Shown: positions 44,060 to 53,517 of the stretch, in pieces | Layout: every line of letters begins with the position of its first letter | Position numbering within the stretch: the stretch's first letter is position 1 | Assembly (NCBI GenBank): GCA_002435955.1 | Contig: DIWZ01000033.1 | Location: 79,613 to 143,612, forward strand | Direction of reading: 5' to 3' | Source of the DNA: Pelobacter sp. UBA6093 | GTDB lineage: Bacteria; Desulfobacterota; Desulfuromonadia; Desulfuromonadales; Syntrophotaleaceae | DNA: 64,000 nt | Notes under the pieces: generated by a model | Databases searched by the model: none | What the model saw: only the letters and a program-made list of their open reading frames with translations | Told to the model about the DNA's origin: nothing | Translations under genes and position numbers: made by a program

Positions 44060-44505
44060 GGGCGGTGCTGCAACGGGTAACAGGTGCCCACGTCAGCGTC
44101 GATGGCGAGATCGTCGGCGCCATCGACCAGGGGATAATGGTGCTGCTCGGCGTGGAGCAGGGGGATGGTCCGCAGGACGCCGCACAACTGGCTAAAAAGA
44201 CCGCCGAACTGCGCCTGTTTGAGGACGCCGACGGCAAGATGAACCTTTCGGTGGAGGATATCGGCGGGCAGCTGTTGGTGGTTTCCCAATTCACCCTGGC
44301 GGCCGATTGCCGCAAGGGGCGCCGCCCAGGATTTTCGCGCGCTGCGCCCCCCGAAATCGCCGAAACCCTTTACCTGGATTATATCGAACACCTGCGTCAA
44401 CGTGGTCTGAGCGTGGCTACCGGCCGGTTTCAGGCCATGATGCAGGTGCACCTGGTCAACGATGGCCCGGTTACTTTTCTTCTCGACAGCCATAAGGTAT
44501 TTTGA
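44056..44505 (+). CDS. dtd: D-aminoacyl-tRNA deacylase
   Basis: A 149-residue DTD, which hydrolyses D-aminoacyl-tRNAs. [43 protein letters not shown] (catalytic SQFTL region) and the C-terminal [11 protein letters not shown] (NxGPVT motif) are present. The ATG overlaps the nfo stop. Length is typical. Confidence 0.96.
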   Translation: MRAVLQRVTGAHVSVDGEIVGAIDQGIMVLLGVEQGDGPQDAAQLAKKTAELRLFEDADGKMNLSVEDIGGQLLVVSQFTLAADCRKGRRPGFSRAAPPEIAETLYLDYIEHLRQRGLSVATGRFQAMMQVHLVNDGPVTFLLDSHKVF

Positions 44506-45011
44506 TGGACGATTTTGTACAGGAACGACCACCGAGCCGCAGCGCAAAAAAACGTGCCGCCAAGGCCGTGGAAGAGATGGCCGCCCGTCTTGTCGATTTG
44601 GGCGACGCCGATTTCCGGCGACTGTCCCTGACCGGCGAGATTCGCGAGGCCATTGAGGAAACGCGTCGCATCAAGTCCCACAACAGCGCGCGCAAACGGC
44701 AACTCAAGCATCTGGCCGGATTGCTGCGGCAGGACGAGGACAGCACGCAGGTGGCGGAGGATTTCCTCACGGAAATCCAGCAGGGTCGTCAAAAGGAGGC
44801 TGCCGACTTTCACCACATCGAGGTGCTGCGCGAGCGGCTCTGCGATGCGGAGGGCTTCGATGCCGCGCTGGAAGAAGTACGTCAGAACCTGCCGCAGGTC
44901 AATCTCGCCAAAATCCAGCGACTGGCCGAAAGCGCCCGGCTTCACAACGATCGGCGCGCTTTTCGCGAACTGTTCCAGATTCTGAAAGCCGCCGACTCCG
45001 AAGACAGCTGA
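44505..45011 (+). CDS. yjgA: DUF615/YjgA (DarP-like) ribosome-associated protein
   Basis: A 168-residue, strongly charged helical protein of the DUF615/YjgA family, recognised from PPSRSAKKRAAKAVEEMA, LVDLGDADFRRLSLTGEIREAI, IKSHNSARKRQLKHLAGLLR and the C-terminal KAAD. The E. coli member associates with late 50S ribosome precursors. The ATG at 44505 shares a base with the dtd stop. It is convergent with trxA. Confidence 0.88.
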   Translation: MDDFVQERPPSRSAKKRAAKAVEEMAARLVDLGDADFRRLSLTGEIREAIEETRRIKSHNSARKRQLKHLAGLLRQDEDSTQVAEDFLTEIQQGRQKEAADFHHIEVLRERLCDAEGFDAALEEVRQNLPQVNLAKIQRLAESARLHNDRRAFRELFQILKAADSEDS

Positions 45012-45040
45012 AGTCGCATCGAGGACAGCCTCCCAGGTGC

Positions 45041-45072
45041 AAAAAAAGGACCGATGCCTGGGCATCGGTCCT
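45041..45072 (-). terminator. Intrinsic terminator of trxA
   Basis: On the minus strand the 12-bp stem AGGACCGATGCC/GGCATCGGTCCT with a two-base loop is followed by seven T (45041-45047). The plus-strand side lacks a T-run, so yjgA transcripts would not be stopped by it as efficiently. Confidence 0.88.
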
Positions 45073-45100
45073 CGCTTATCATGTTGCGGCTGGGTTATGC

Positions 45101-45430
45101 TCACAGAGCTTTTTTGATCAGCGTTTCAAGCTGACCTTTGGGCACGGCACCGACCACCTGGTCGAGGATTTCGCCGTTTTTGAACAGGATCAGCGTAGGA
45201 ATGCCGCGCACCCCGTAGTTGCTGGGCGTGGCGGGATTTTCGTCGACGTTGAGTTTGGCAATTTTGACCTGCCCGGCAAATTGGTCGGCCAATTCGTCCA
45301 GGGTCGGCGCAATGGCCTTGCAGGGACCGCACCAGGAAGCCCAGAAGTCGACCAGCACAGGTTCGCCGGATTTCAGAACGTCGGCTTCGAAACTGCTATC
45401 TGAAAGATGCACAATGTTGTCGCTTGCCAT
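45101..45430 (-). CDS. trxA: Thioredoxin
   Basis: A 109-residue thioredoxin with the active site WCGPC in [31 protein letters not shown] segment, cis-Pro in [12 protein letters not shown]. It is a general disulfide reductant for cytosolic enzymes. AAGGAG lies upstream of the ATG. Monocistronic: it has its own terminator and is divergent from the SIS gene. Confidence 0.97.
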   Translation of the reverse strand: MASDNIVHLSDSSFEADVLKSGEPVLVDFWASWCGPCKAIAPTLDELADQFAGQVKIAKLNVDENPATPSNYGVRGIPTLILFKNGEILDQVVGAVPKGQLETLIKKAL

Positions 45431-45619
45431 CGATATCTTCTCCTTGTAAATAAAAAGTTAACGTGTCACCCTTTAAATTTTCGGCTGGTTGGTTCCATCA
45501 TAAAAGAGCCTAAGAAAAAAGCAAGGTCTTATTCCACTCTGGTCATTAACAGCTTGCCCTTGACACGCCGGATGGCCCACCCTATCATTCTTCAAAATTT
45601 GCAGGCAAGGGCGCATGTT

Positions 45620-46198
45620 ATGATGTTACAGGATAAAATAAGTAAATCGCTGCGGGATCATACCGCCGTTCTGGAAGAGACGTTTCTGATGCAGGCCAAC
45701 GAACTCGTGACCTTTGCCGGCCAGGTCGCTGAAATTTTCAATCGTGGCGGACGTCTCATGGTGATTGGCAGCGGTCCGCTGTGCTCCATCGCCAATCTGG
45801 TAGCGAACCTGTTTCGGTACCGGCTTAACATCGAGCGCCCGGCGTTGCCGGCCTTGTCCCTGTGCCAGGACATGGCGCTGGCTGCTTCCCTGGCCAAGGA
45901 CGGACGCGGCGGCGCGTTTTTCGCCCAGCAGCTGCAACTCATCGCCAACGAAGGCGATGCGGTGCTGGCGTTAGGGGACGTTTCGCATAACGAGGCGATT
46001 CTGGATGGTCTGGCCGAAGCACGTGAGCGTGGTTGCATAACCGCCGCGCTGCTGCCGGAAAAGGAAGAAATCCACGGCGATGGCCCTCACTTCCTGTTTC
46101 GACTGGCCACCGATTCTGTCGGACGGGCGGCTGAAACGGGCCTGTTTTTCGGCCACCTGCTGTGCGAACTTGTCGAAGGGGAACTGTTCGGCATCTGA
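45620..46198 (+). CDS. SIS-domain protein, phosphoheptose isomerase (GmhA)-like
   Basis: A 192-residue sugar isomerase-domain protein: FAGQVAEIFNRGGRLMVIGSGPLCSIANLVANLFRYRL contains the Ser-rich phosphosugar site, and EGDAVLALGDVSHNEAILDGL the second. GmhA makes heptose precursors of LPS, but the catalytic residues cannot be checked here, so sedoheptulose-phosphate isomerisation is only possible. Two adjacent ATGs (45620, 45623) are candidate starts. It lies 24 bp before the precorrin-2 dehydrogenase gene. Confidence 0.78.
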   Translation: MMLQDKISKSLRDHTAVLEETFLMQANELVTFAGQVAEIFNRGGRLMVIGSGPLCSIANLVANLFRYRLNIERPALPALSLCQDMALAASLAKDGRGGAFFAQQLQLIANEGDAVLALGDVSHNEAILDGLAEARERGCITAALLPEKEEIHGDGPHFLFRLATDSVGRAAETGLFFGHLLCELVEGELFGI

Positions 46199-46222
46199 GG
46201 AACCGGCGCAAGGAGATATTAC

Positions 46223-46888
46223 ATGTCTGACTATCCCATCCTGCTGCAATTGGCCGGGAAATGCTGCGTGGTGGTGGGGAGCGGACCCGTCGGCATGCGC
46301 AAGGTTCATGGCCTGCTGGCAGCCGGCGCGCGGGTGCGCCTGATCAGCCCGGGCCTGCCGCAGCAAGACTGTCAGGAAGGGGTTGAGAGGATCCCCCGGG
46401 TTTTTCGCCCCGGTGACCTTGACGGCGCCTGTCTGGTGTTTACCGCCACCGGGGACAACGACAGCGACCGGGCCGTGGCCAAGGAAGCCCGCCGTCTCGG
46501 TATTCCCGTGTGTCTGGCCGGCTTGCCGGAGGAAGGCGATTTCAGCTTGCCGGCCGTGCTGCGCCGGGGGGATCTGACTGTAGCGGTGACCACCGCCGGT
46601 CGCAGCCCCGCGCTGGCTTCCCTGCTGCGGGATCAGCTGGAAGCGCTGGTGCCGGAAACCTGGGCCCTGGTGCTGGATATTGCCGCCGCAGCGCGCCAAC
46701 GTGCACTGGCTGACCCTGACAGTATCGATTACAGCACGGAAAAGTTACACCACCTGTTGAGCGGATCGCTTCTCGAACTGCTGGCCGACCGGGATGCTGC
46801 AGGAGTTGATCGGTTGCTGCAGCACGTTTTCGGACCACCCTGGTGTCTGGCGACTCTGGGAATCCAACTGCCGGAAAGGAATCCATGA
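46223..46888 (+). CDS. Precorrin-2 dehydrogenase / sirohydrochlorin ferrochelatase
   Basis: A 221-residue CysG N-terminal/Met8p-type protein. The NAD-binding Rossmann motif is CVVVGSGPVGMRKVHGLLAAGARV; LTVAVTTAGRSPALASLLRDQLEALVP matches the dimerisation/ferrochelatase part. It oxidises precorrin-2 and may insert iron to give siroheme. It heads the tetrapyrrole run; its stop overlaps the next start (ATGA). Confidence 0.92.
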   Translation: MSDYPILLQLAGKCCVVVGSGPVGMRKVHGLLAAGARVRLISPGLPQQDCQEGVERIPRVFRPGDLDGACLVFTATGDNDSDRAVAKEARRLGIPVCLAGLPEEGDFSLPAVLRRGDLTVAVTTAGRSPALASLLRDQLEALVPETWALVLDIAAAARQRALADPDSIDYSTEKLHHLLSGSLLELLADRDAAGVDRLLQHVFGPPWCLATLGIQLPERNP

Positions 46889-47721
46889 CCATCGATCTCC
46901 TGCTGTTTCGGACAACTCTGGTGGTTTATGCCCTGGCAACAGGACTGGCTCTGACCGACATCCTGTGTAGCCGCCCTGCCATCGGACGCCACAGCCGTAT
47001 CCTTTTGTGGAGCGGTTTCAGCCTGCATTGCCTGGTCCTGGTTAATCGCTATCTGGCGACGGGCTTTCTGCCCCTGTCGAGCCTGCACGAATCCCTGTCG
47101 TTTTACGCCTGGGCCATTATCGGCACTTTCCTCCTGTTTCACATGCGATACCGTCTGGCGGTGTTAGGCGCCTTCATCACACCGTTGGCCTTGGTGTTGA
47201 TGATTCTGGGCAGTACCGTGCCCATGGCAAGTGTACCTTTGAATCCCTCACTGCAGAGCTGGTGGCTGCCTGTGCATGTGGGACTGGCGTTTCTCGGCGA
47301 TGCGGTTTTTGCGCTGGCGGCGGTGGCCGGCGGCCTGTATCTGCTGCAGGAGCGCATGCTCAAGAAAAAAAAGGTGTCGTCCCTGTTTTATCGGCTGCCG
47401 TCTCTGCAGACGCTGGACAACCTCAACCACCGCTGCCTGAGTATCGGCTTTCCCCTTATGACCCTCGGCATCATTACCGGGGCGATCTGGGCCAACCGGG
47501 CCTGGGGTGCCTATTGGAGCTGGGATCCCAAGGAAACCTGGGCGTTGATCACCTGGTTTCTATACGCCGCCCTGCTGCATGGCCGGCTGGCCATCGGCTG
47601 GCGGGGGCGTAAAGCTGCGATCCTGGCCATTCTCGGCTTTGCTTGCCTGCTGTTTACCTTTTTGGGGGTTAACATGCTGTTATCCGGCCTGCACAGCTAT
47701 GCGACTTTCGGGACCCCCTGA
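46885..47721 (+). CDS. CcsA/HemX-family cytochrome c assembly protein
   Basis: A 278-residue membrane protein with about eight helices and the heme-handling Trp-rich motif WGAYWSWDPKETWALITW. SLHESLSFYAW and His residues at MLLSGLHSYA are likely heme-ligand regions. It is of the CcsA/CcmC superfamily that presents heme for cytochrome c maturation; in Geobacter-type hem clusters it is often annotated hemX. It is coupled to the precorrin-2 dehydrogenase and precedes hemA by 27 bp. Confidence 0.9.
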   Translation: MTIDLLLFRTTLVVYALATGLALTDILCSRPAIGRHSRILLWSGFSLHCLVLVNRYLATGFLPLSSLHESLSFYAWAIIGTFLLFHMRYRLAVLGAFITPLALVLMILGSTVPMASVPLNPSLQSWWLPVHVGLAFLGDAVFALAAVAGGLYLLQERMLKKKKVSSLFYRLPSLQTLDNLNHRCLSIGFPLMTLGIITGAIWANRAWGAYWSWDPKETWALITWFLYAALLHGRLAIGWRGRKAAILAILGFACLLFTFLGVNMLLSGLHSYATFGTP

Positions 47722-47748
47722 CACGATGACAAGGAACCCAGCCGTTTC

Positions 47749-49080
47749 ATGAACTTTCTGGTCATAGGTCTAAGTTACAAAACCGCCCCGGTGGAATTGC
47801 GAGAGCGCCTGAGTTTCACCTCCGGCGACCCGGGCGCCGTTTTGCGTGCCATTACCGCTCTGCCGGGGGTTACCGAGGGGATGATCCTGTCGACCTGCAA
47901 CCGGGTCGAAGTGTATGCCGCCAGTCAGGATCCGGCGGTGGGCAGTATCCGTTTGCAACGTTTTCTGGCCGAACATCACCAACTCGATGTGGCGCAACTC
48001 AAACCGTATCTGTATATCCATAGCGGTCGGGACGCTATCCGGCACCTGTTTCGGGTGGCTTCCAGTCTGGATTCCATGATCCTCGGCGAGCCCCAGGTTC
48101 TCGGCCAGCTCAAGGAGGCCTACAATCAGGCCGAATCCAGCTGTACCGCCGGACCGGTCTTTAACCGCCTGCTGCCGCGAGCCTTCGCAGCTGCCAAGCG
48201 GGTGCGCAATGAAACCGCCATAGCCCAACACGCGGTATCGGTGTCGTATGCGGCGGTGGAACTGGCGCGCAAGATCTTCGGCGATCTGGCCGGCAAGACC
48301 GTGATGATCGTCGGTGCCGGCAAAATGTGCGAATTGGCCGCGCGGCACCTGACGGGCCAACATATCGCCGAGGTGCTGGTAACCAACCGCACCCTGTCGC
48401 GAGCCCAGGATCTGGCCAAAAAGTTCGGCGGTCGTCCGGTGCCATTCCCGGAATTTCCGCTGTTTCTGCATCAGGCCGATATTGTGCTGACCTCCACGGC
48501 GGCCGGCGGGGTGCTGTTGACCCGTGCCCAACTGGAGCAGATCATTCGCCAGCGCAAAAATCGCCCCATGTTTCTCATCGATATCGCCGTGCCGCGCAAC
48601 ATCGACCCCGAGGCCAACAATATCGATAACGTCTATCTGTATGACATCGATGATCTCAACGGCGTCATCGAAACCAATCTGCGCGAGCGGCGCAAGGCCG
48701 CCAAAAAAGCGGAAGAAATCATCGATCAGGAAATTATCCGGTTTTACGGCTGGCTGCGCAGCCTTGAAGCCACCCCCATGATCGTGGCGTTGCGCCAGCA
48801 GACGGAAGCCATCCGTAGTCAGGAAACGGCAAAAACCCTCGGCGGTCTGCAACATCTCACCGCGGCCGATCGCCGGGCCATCGAAGCGCTGACCCGCTCC
48901 ATCGTCAACAAGATGCTGCACCCCCCGATTACCGCCCTCAAGCGCATCGGCGATGACATCACCGGGGAAATCTATCTCGAAGCCGTACGGCGCCTGTTCG
49001 ATCTGAAGTCCGACTCGCAGCAGACCAAACCGGATCCCCTCGATGAGGGGGTCGATTCGACGCAGGATATTACATCATGA
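47749..49080 (+). CDS. hemA: Glutamyl-tRNA reductase
   Basis: A 443-residue HemA, reducing Glu-tRNA to glutamate-1-semialdehyde, the first step of C5 heme synthesis. LVIGLSYKTAPVELRERLSF, the catalytic Cys in LSTCNRVEVYA, SLDSMILGEPQVLGQLKEAY and the NADPH-binding VMIVGAGKMCELAARHL are clear. Its stop overlaps the hemC start (ATGA). Confidence 0.97.
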   Translation: MNFLVIGLSYKTAPVELRERLSFTSGDPGAVLRAITALPGVTEGMILSTCNRVEVYAASQDPAVGSIRLQRFLAEHHQLDVAQLKPYLYIHSGRDAIRHLFRVASSLDSMILGEPQVLGQLKEAYNQAESSCTAGPVFNRLLPRAFAAAKRVRNETAIAQHAVSVSYAAVELARKIFGDLAGKTVMIVGAGKMCELAARHLTGQHIAEVLVTNRTLSRAQDLAKKFGGRPVPFPEFPLFLHQADIVLTSTAAGGVLLTRAQLEQIIRQRKNRPMFLIDIAVPRNIDPEANNIDNVYLYDIDDLNGVIETNLRERRKAAKKAEEIIDQEIIRFYGWLRSLEATPMIVALRQQTEAIRSQETAKTLGGLQHLTAADRRAIEALTRSIVNKMLHPPITALKRIGDDITGEIYLEAVRRLFDLKSDSQQTKPDPLDEGVDSTQDITS

Positions 49081-50024
49081 TCGCACATTCATTGCGCATC
49101 GGTACGCGTGGCAGCCGTTTGGCCCTCTGGCAGGCCCATTGGGTGCAACATCAACTGGAGCAACTGCATCCTGGATTAACCGTCAGCCTGGTGCCGATTA
49201 CCACCCAGGGTGACAAAATTCTCGATGTACCGCTGGCCAAGGTCGGCGGCAAGGGACTGTTCGTCAAGGAACTCGAGGAAGCGTTGTATGACGGCAGCGT
49301 CGATCTGGCGGTGCATTCCATGAAGGATGTGCCCTCGGTGCTGCCGCCGGGGCTGATCTTGCCCTGCATTCCGTCCCGCGAGGATCCCCGCGATGCCCTG
49401 GTTACTCCGGATGGCCGCGGCTTTGCGCAATTGCCCCGGGGCGCGCGTATCGGCACCTCGGCCCTGCGCCGGCAGGCCCAGTTGCTGCACCAGCGCCCCG
49501 ATCTGCGCATCGTGTCGCTGCGCGGCAATGTCGAAACCCGTCTGCGCAAGATGGAGGAGGAAAAGCTCGACGGCATCGTGCTGGCCGCCGCCGGTCTTAA
49601 ACGCCTGGAACTGGCGGAGCGCATCTCCGAATATCTCGATACCAGCCTCAGCCTGCCGGCTATCGGGCAAGGCGCCCTGGGACTGGAATGCCGCCAGGAC
49701 GATGCGCGCACCCTGGATCTGATCGCGCCGCTGCATCACGCAGATACGGCTGTGGCGGTCACCGCTGAACGCGCCTTTCTGCGTCGCCTGAATGGTGGTT
49801 GCCAGGTCCCGTTGGCGGCCTACGCTACGGTGGCGGGGGATCGCGTGACTTTGACCGGCCTGGTGGCCGAGATCGATGGCAGCTGTCTGCTCAAGGAGAC
49901 CCTTGCCGCCCCGGTCGCACAGGCCGAAGCAATCGGCCGGCAATTGGCCGAACGGCTGCTGGCGCAAGGGGCGGATCGTATCCTTGCGGCTCTCGACATC
50001 ATCCCTGCCCCATCGCCATCGTGA
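49077..50024 (+). CDS. hemC: Porphobilinogen deaminase (hydroxymethylbilane synthase)
   Basis: A 315-residue HemC, polymerising four porphobilinogens. RIGTRGSRLALWQAHWV, DLAVHSMKDVPSVLPPGL, GARIGTSALRRQAQL, SLRGNVETRLRK and the dipyrromethane-cofactor Cys in RRLNGGCQVPLAAYA are all present. It overlaps hemA by four bases. Confidence 0.97.
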   Translation: MIAHSLRIGTRGSRLALWQAHWVQHQLEQLHPGLTVSLVPITTQGDKILDVPLAKVGGKGLFVKELEEALYDGSVDLAVHSMKDVPSVLPPGLILPCIPSREDPRDALVTPDGRGFAQLPRGARIGTSALRRQAQLLHQRPDLRIVSLRGNVETRLRKMEEEKLDGIVLAAAGLKRLELAERISEYLDTSLSLPAIGQGALGLECRQDDARTLDLIAPLHHADTAVAVTAERAFLRRLNGGCQVPLAAYATVAGDRVTLTGLVAEIDGSCLLKETLAAPVAQAEAIGRQLAERLLAQGADRILAALDIIPAPSPS

Positions 50025-50032
50025 CCATAACT

Positions 50033-51592
50033 ATGACCATGACTCCATTCAAGAAAAATCATAAAGGTATCGTCTACCTGGTCGGTGCCGGTCCCGGAGA
50101 TCCCGGCTTGCTGACCGTGCGCGGGTTGCAGTATCTGCGCCGTGCCGAGGTGGTGGTCTACGACTATCTGGCCAACCCGCAATTGCTGAACGAAGCGCCG
50201 GCCGCCGCCGAGCGTATCTATGTCGGCAAAACCGCCGGACATCATCATCTGCCTCAGGAGCAGATCAACGCCCTGCTGGTTGAAAAAGCCCTGCAGGGCA
50301 AGGTGGTGGTGCGCCTCAAAGGCGGTGACCCCTGCCTCTTCGGGCGTGGCGGCGAGGAAGCCTGCGAGTTGGCCGAGGCGGGTGTGCGCTTCGAAATCGT
50401 GCCGGGCGTCACGGCCGGTTTCGGCGCCGCCATTTACGCCGGCATCCCCCTCACCCACCGCGATTACACCACCAGCCTGGGGCTCATCACCGGTCATGAG
50501 GATCCGACCAAAAAGGTCTCCAGCCTGGACTGGTCGAAGCTGGCCACCGGTGTCGGCACCCTGCTGTTTTACATGGGCATGGGCAACCTGGCCACTATCA
50601 CTCGACAGTTGATGGAACATGGTCGCCCCCCCACGACTCCGGTCGCCGTTGTGCGCTGGGGCACTACCCCGCGCCAGCAGACCCTGGTCGGCACCCTGGC
50701 CGATATCACCGACAAGGTGCGGCAGGCCCGACTGGGGCCTCCAGCCATCATCGTGGTGGGCGAGGTCGTCGAACTGCGCAGGCAATTGCGCTGGTTCGAC
50801 AATCGGCCGCTGTTCGGTCGCCGCATTCTGGTAACGCGGGCTGCCGGTCAGGCCGGTGCATTGACGGACGGCCTGCAGGCCGCCGGGGCCGAAGCCATCT
50901 GTTGCCCCACCCTGGAAATCGTCCCGCCGCCCGACTGGCAGGCCCTGGACGACGCCTTGCGGCAATTGCCATCGACCGATGTTCTGGTGCTGACCTCGGT
51001 GAATGCAGCACATTACTTCTTTGACCGGCTGTTTGCCCTGGGGCTCGACAGCCGTTCACTGCACGGTGTCAGCATCGCCGCGGTGGGGCCCAAAACCGCC
51101 GCCGCCCTGCAGCAATACGGCCTGCGTGCCGATCTGCTGCCCGACCAGCAGTGCGCCGAAGGGGTGCTCGAGCTCCTGCTGGCCCGGGGCGTGAGCGGCA
51201 AACGCATCCTCTATCCGCGCAGCCAGCTGGTGCGCGATCTGCTGCTGACGAAGCTGTCCGCCGCCGGCGCCGAGGTCTGCGCTCCGGAGGCTTATCACAC
51301 CCGCATGGCCGTCGGCGCCGCTACCTTGCTGCGCGAGCAGTTGCGCCTCGGTGTCGATGCCGTGACGTTCGCATCCTCCTCGGCGGTGGAACATTGCCTG
51401 CAGATGCTTGGCGAGGACGCATCGCATCTGCTGTCCGGCGTGACGATTGCCAGCCTTGGACCCCTTACCAGCGCCACGCTCCGAAGTCACGGACTGCAAG
51501 TGGCCGTCGAGGCTGCCGTACCGACGGTGGAGGCGCTGATCGAGGCTTTGCAGGGGTATTTTGCTCACACCGGTGCCGGTTTGTTGATTTGA
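50033..51592 (+). CDS. cobA-hemD: Fused uroporphyrinogen-III C-methyltransferase / uroporphyrinogen-III synthase
   Basis: A 519-residue bifunctional enzyme. Residues ~1-250 are the SAM-dependent methyltransferase ([57 protein letters not shown]). Residues ~265-515 are HemD-like ([43 protein letters not shown] segment, [13 protein letters not shown]). The first product feeds siroheme and cobalamin, the second heme. The fusion is typical of Desulfuromonadales and several Firmicutes. The start is ATG 50033, or six bases downstream. Confidence 0.95.
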   Translation: MTMTPFKKNHKGIVYLVGAGPGDPGLLTVRGLQYLRRAEVVVYDYLANPQLLNEAPAAAERIYVGKTAGHHHLPQEQINALLVEKALQGKVVVRLKGGDPCLFGRGGEEACELAEAGVRFEIVPGVTAGFGAAIYAGIPLTHRDYTTSLGLITGHEDPTKKVSSLDWSKLATGVGTLLFYMGMGNLATITRQLMEHGRPPTTPVAVVRWGTTPRQQTLVGTLADITDKVRQARLGPPAIIVVGEVVELRRQLRWFDNRPLFGRRILVTRAAGQAGALTDGLQAAGAEAICCPTLEIVPPPDWQALDDALRQLPSTDVLVLTSVNAAHYFFDRLFALGLDSRSLHGVSIAAVGPKTAAALQQYGLRADLLPDQQCAEGVLELLLARGVSGKRILYPRSQLVRDLLLTKLSAAGAEVCAPEAYHTRMAVGAATLLREQLRLGVDAVTFASSSAVEHCLQMLGEDASHLLSGVTIASLGPLTSATLRSHGLQVAVEAAVPTVEALIEALQGYFAHTGAGLLI

Positions 51593-51726
51593 CATATCTG
51601 AAACTTCAACTTCGCCGGTCCCGGCCGGCAGCATAGGATGTGCTGAGGAACGAAGCGCATCGGTCAAGATCATAAAGGCAACTGAGGCACTATATATGTC
51701 AGGCTCACAGCCTAAAGGAGTAAACC

Positions 51727-52698
51727 ATGAAATTTCCCGAGTACCGGGCCCGCCGCACTCGTCGCACCCCGATCCTGCGGAACATGGTTCGCGAGACCCG
51801 GTTGGCGGTGGACGATTTTATCTATCCGCTGTTCTGCGTTGAGGGCAACGACGTTTGCAATCCCATCAGCTCCATGCCCGGCGTCAGCCAGATGTCCATC
51901 GACCGGCTGGCGGTTGAGGCGCGTGAGGTCTGGCAGCTCGGTATCCCGGCTGTTATCCTGTTCGGCATTCCCGAGCGCAAGGACGCCGAAGGCAGTGAGG
52001 GTACCAACGCCGACGGCATTATCCCGCGCGCCATCCGTGCCATCAAGCAGGCGGTACCGGAGCTGATCGTCATCACCGATGTCTGTCTGTGCGAATACAC
52101 CGATCACGGCCATTGCGGCGTGGTTCGCGGCGAGGAGGTGCTCAACGACCCCACGCTCAGGCTGTTGGCCTTGCAGGCCGTGGCCCATGCCCGCGCCGGC
52201 GCCGATATCATCGCCCCCAGCGACATGATGGACGGGCGGGTGGCGGCCATCCGCCGCGCCCTCGATACCGAAGGATTCGACCAACTGCCGATCATGAGTT
52301 ATGCTGTCAAATACGCCAGCGCGTTTTACGGACCGTTTCGCGAGGCGGCGGAGTCGGCTCCTCAGTTCGGTGACCGGCGCTCCTACCAGATGGACCCGGC
52401 CAACCGTCGCGAGGCACTGCGCGAAGCGCAGCTGGATGTGAACGAAAACGCCGACTTTCTCATCGTCAAACCGGCCATGGCCTATCTCGATATTCTGCGC
52501 GATTTGCGGGAACGTTTCGAATTGCCCCTGGTGGCCTACAATGTTTCCGGCGAGTTTGCCATGCTCAAGGCTGCCGCCCAACAGGGCTGGATCGACCATG
52601 ACAAAGTGATGCTGGAGCTGCTCACCGGCATGAAACGCGCCGGCGCCGATCTGATCATTACCTATCATGCCAAAGAAGCGGCCCGCCTTTTGACCTAG
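51727..52698 (+). CDS. hemB: Delta-aminolevulinic acid dehydratase (porphobilinogen synthase)
   Basis: A 323-residue HemB condensing two aminolevulinates. The Zn-site [15 protein letters not shown] has three Cys, indicating the zinc-dependent form. Schiff-base lysines are in [14 protein letters not shown] and [19 protein letters not shown] precedes the ATG by six bases. The stop codon TAG lies inside the CCTAGG edge of a dispersed repeat. Confidence 0.97.
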   Translation: MKFPEYRARRTRRTPILRNMVRETRLAVDDFIYPLFCVEGNDVCNPISSMPGVSQMSIDRLAVEAREVWQLGIPAVILFGIPERKDAEGSEGTNADGIIPRAIRAIKQAVPELIVITDVCLCEYTDHGHCGVVRGEEVLNDPTLRLLALQAVAHARAGADIIAPSDMMDGRVAAIRRALDTEGFDQLPIMSYAVKYASAFYGPFREAAESAPQFGDRRSYQMDPANRREALREAQLDVNENADFLIVKPAMAYLDILRDLRERFELPLVAYNVSGEFAMLKAAAQQGWIDHDKVMLELLTGMKRAGADLIITYHAKEAARLLT

Positions 52699-52740
52699 GC
52701 GGCTGTCGGACTATCCATGAGCCGGCTGCAAATTCGGCCA
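52694..52740. repeat. Dispersed palindromic repeat, copy D (one end)
   Basis: CCTAGGCGGCTGTCGGACTA and the following TCCATGAGCCGGCTGCAAAT match the reverse complement of copy A over ~45 bp. The inverted partner end is not visible. The repeat's CCTAGG supplies the hemB stop codon. Confidence 0.7.
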
Positions 52741-52793
52741 GGATTGATCAAACAGGACACTTGGCCTGAACACCACGGGAGACCGGATGGAAG

Positions 52794-53468
52794 ATGCCCG
52801 ATACGCTCCGCGACGACAAAACCCTCAATCGTACCGAAACCATCACCGCCGTGATCCACTACTACCGGGCGGAATCGGCGCGCGCTTTGGCCTGGCGGGA
52901 GCGTCTCGACCGCACCACCAACTGGGCGGTCGCTGCCGCCGCGGCGTTTCTGGGCTTTACCTTCAGTCACCCGGAAATCACCCACGCAGCGTTTATGTTC
53001 GGATTGGCCATGGTCTACATCCTGCTTTTCGTCGAGGCGCGGCGTTTTCGCTTCTACGACGCCTACGAATACCGGGTTCGCCTGCTGCATCAGGAGTTCG
53101 TCGCCAACCTGCTCAAGGGACGCCTTGATCTATCCCCCGAAGCGCACTGGCGTACCGACTTGGCCGAGGAGCTGCTGCATCCCCGCTACAAGATTGAAAC
53201 GCTGCAGGCCATCGGCCAGCGCATTCACGCCAACTACATTTACCTGTTCGGCGTGCTGCTGGCCGGCTGGTTGCTGAAAATCAAGTTGCACCCGATCATC
53301 GCACCTTCCTGGAGCCAATACCTTGATCAGGCTGCGATCGGCGGCCTGCCCGGCATCTGGACCCTGCTGTTCATGGCGGTGTTTGTCGTTCACCTCCTGT
53401 TGCTGCGCCGTCACGGCCGCCAGGCCACGGGCGGTCGCGACCTGATCTATCCTCGGCAGGGCAGTTGA
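52794..53468 (+). CDS. DUF2270 integral membrane protein
   Basis: A 224-residue protein of the DUF2270 family: HYYRAESARALAWRERLDRTTNWAV, then four membrane segments (two near ~47-80, one near ~150, one near ~185), with ARRFRFYDAYEYRVRLLHQEF between. Function unknown. It lies between hemB and an M16 peptidase gene without clear linkage to either. Confidence 0.82.
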   Translation: MPDTLRDDKTLNRTETITAVIHYYRAESARALAWRERLDRTTNWAVAAAAAFLGFTFSHPEITHAAFMFGLAMVYILLFVEARRFRFYDAYEYRVRLLHQEFVANLLKGRLDLSPEAHWRTDLAEELLHPRYKIETLQAIGQRIHANYIYLFGVLLAGWLLKIKLHPIIAPSWSQYLDQAAIGGLPGIWTLLFMAVFVVHLLLLRRHGRQATGGRDLIYPRQGS

Positions 53469-53517
53469 CCATACTGTTTGCCAAACCTGACACCATCATC
53501 CCCTGGATAATTGCTGC

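Noticed and set aside
47770..48921. 383-codon minus-strand frame
   Set aside because: Lies entirely within hemA, whose active-site and NADPH motifs are intact on the plus strand.
49820..51013. 397-codon minus-strand frame
   Set aside because: Antisense shadow of hemC and the cobA-hemD fusion.
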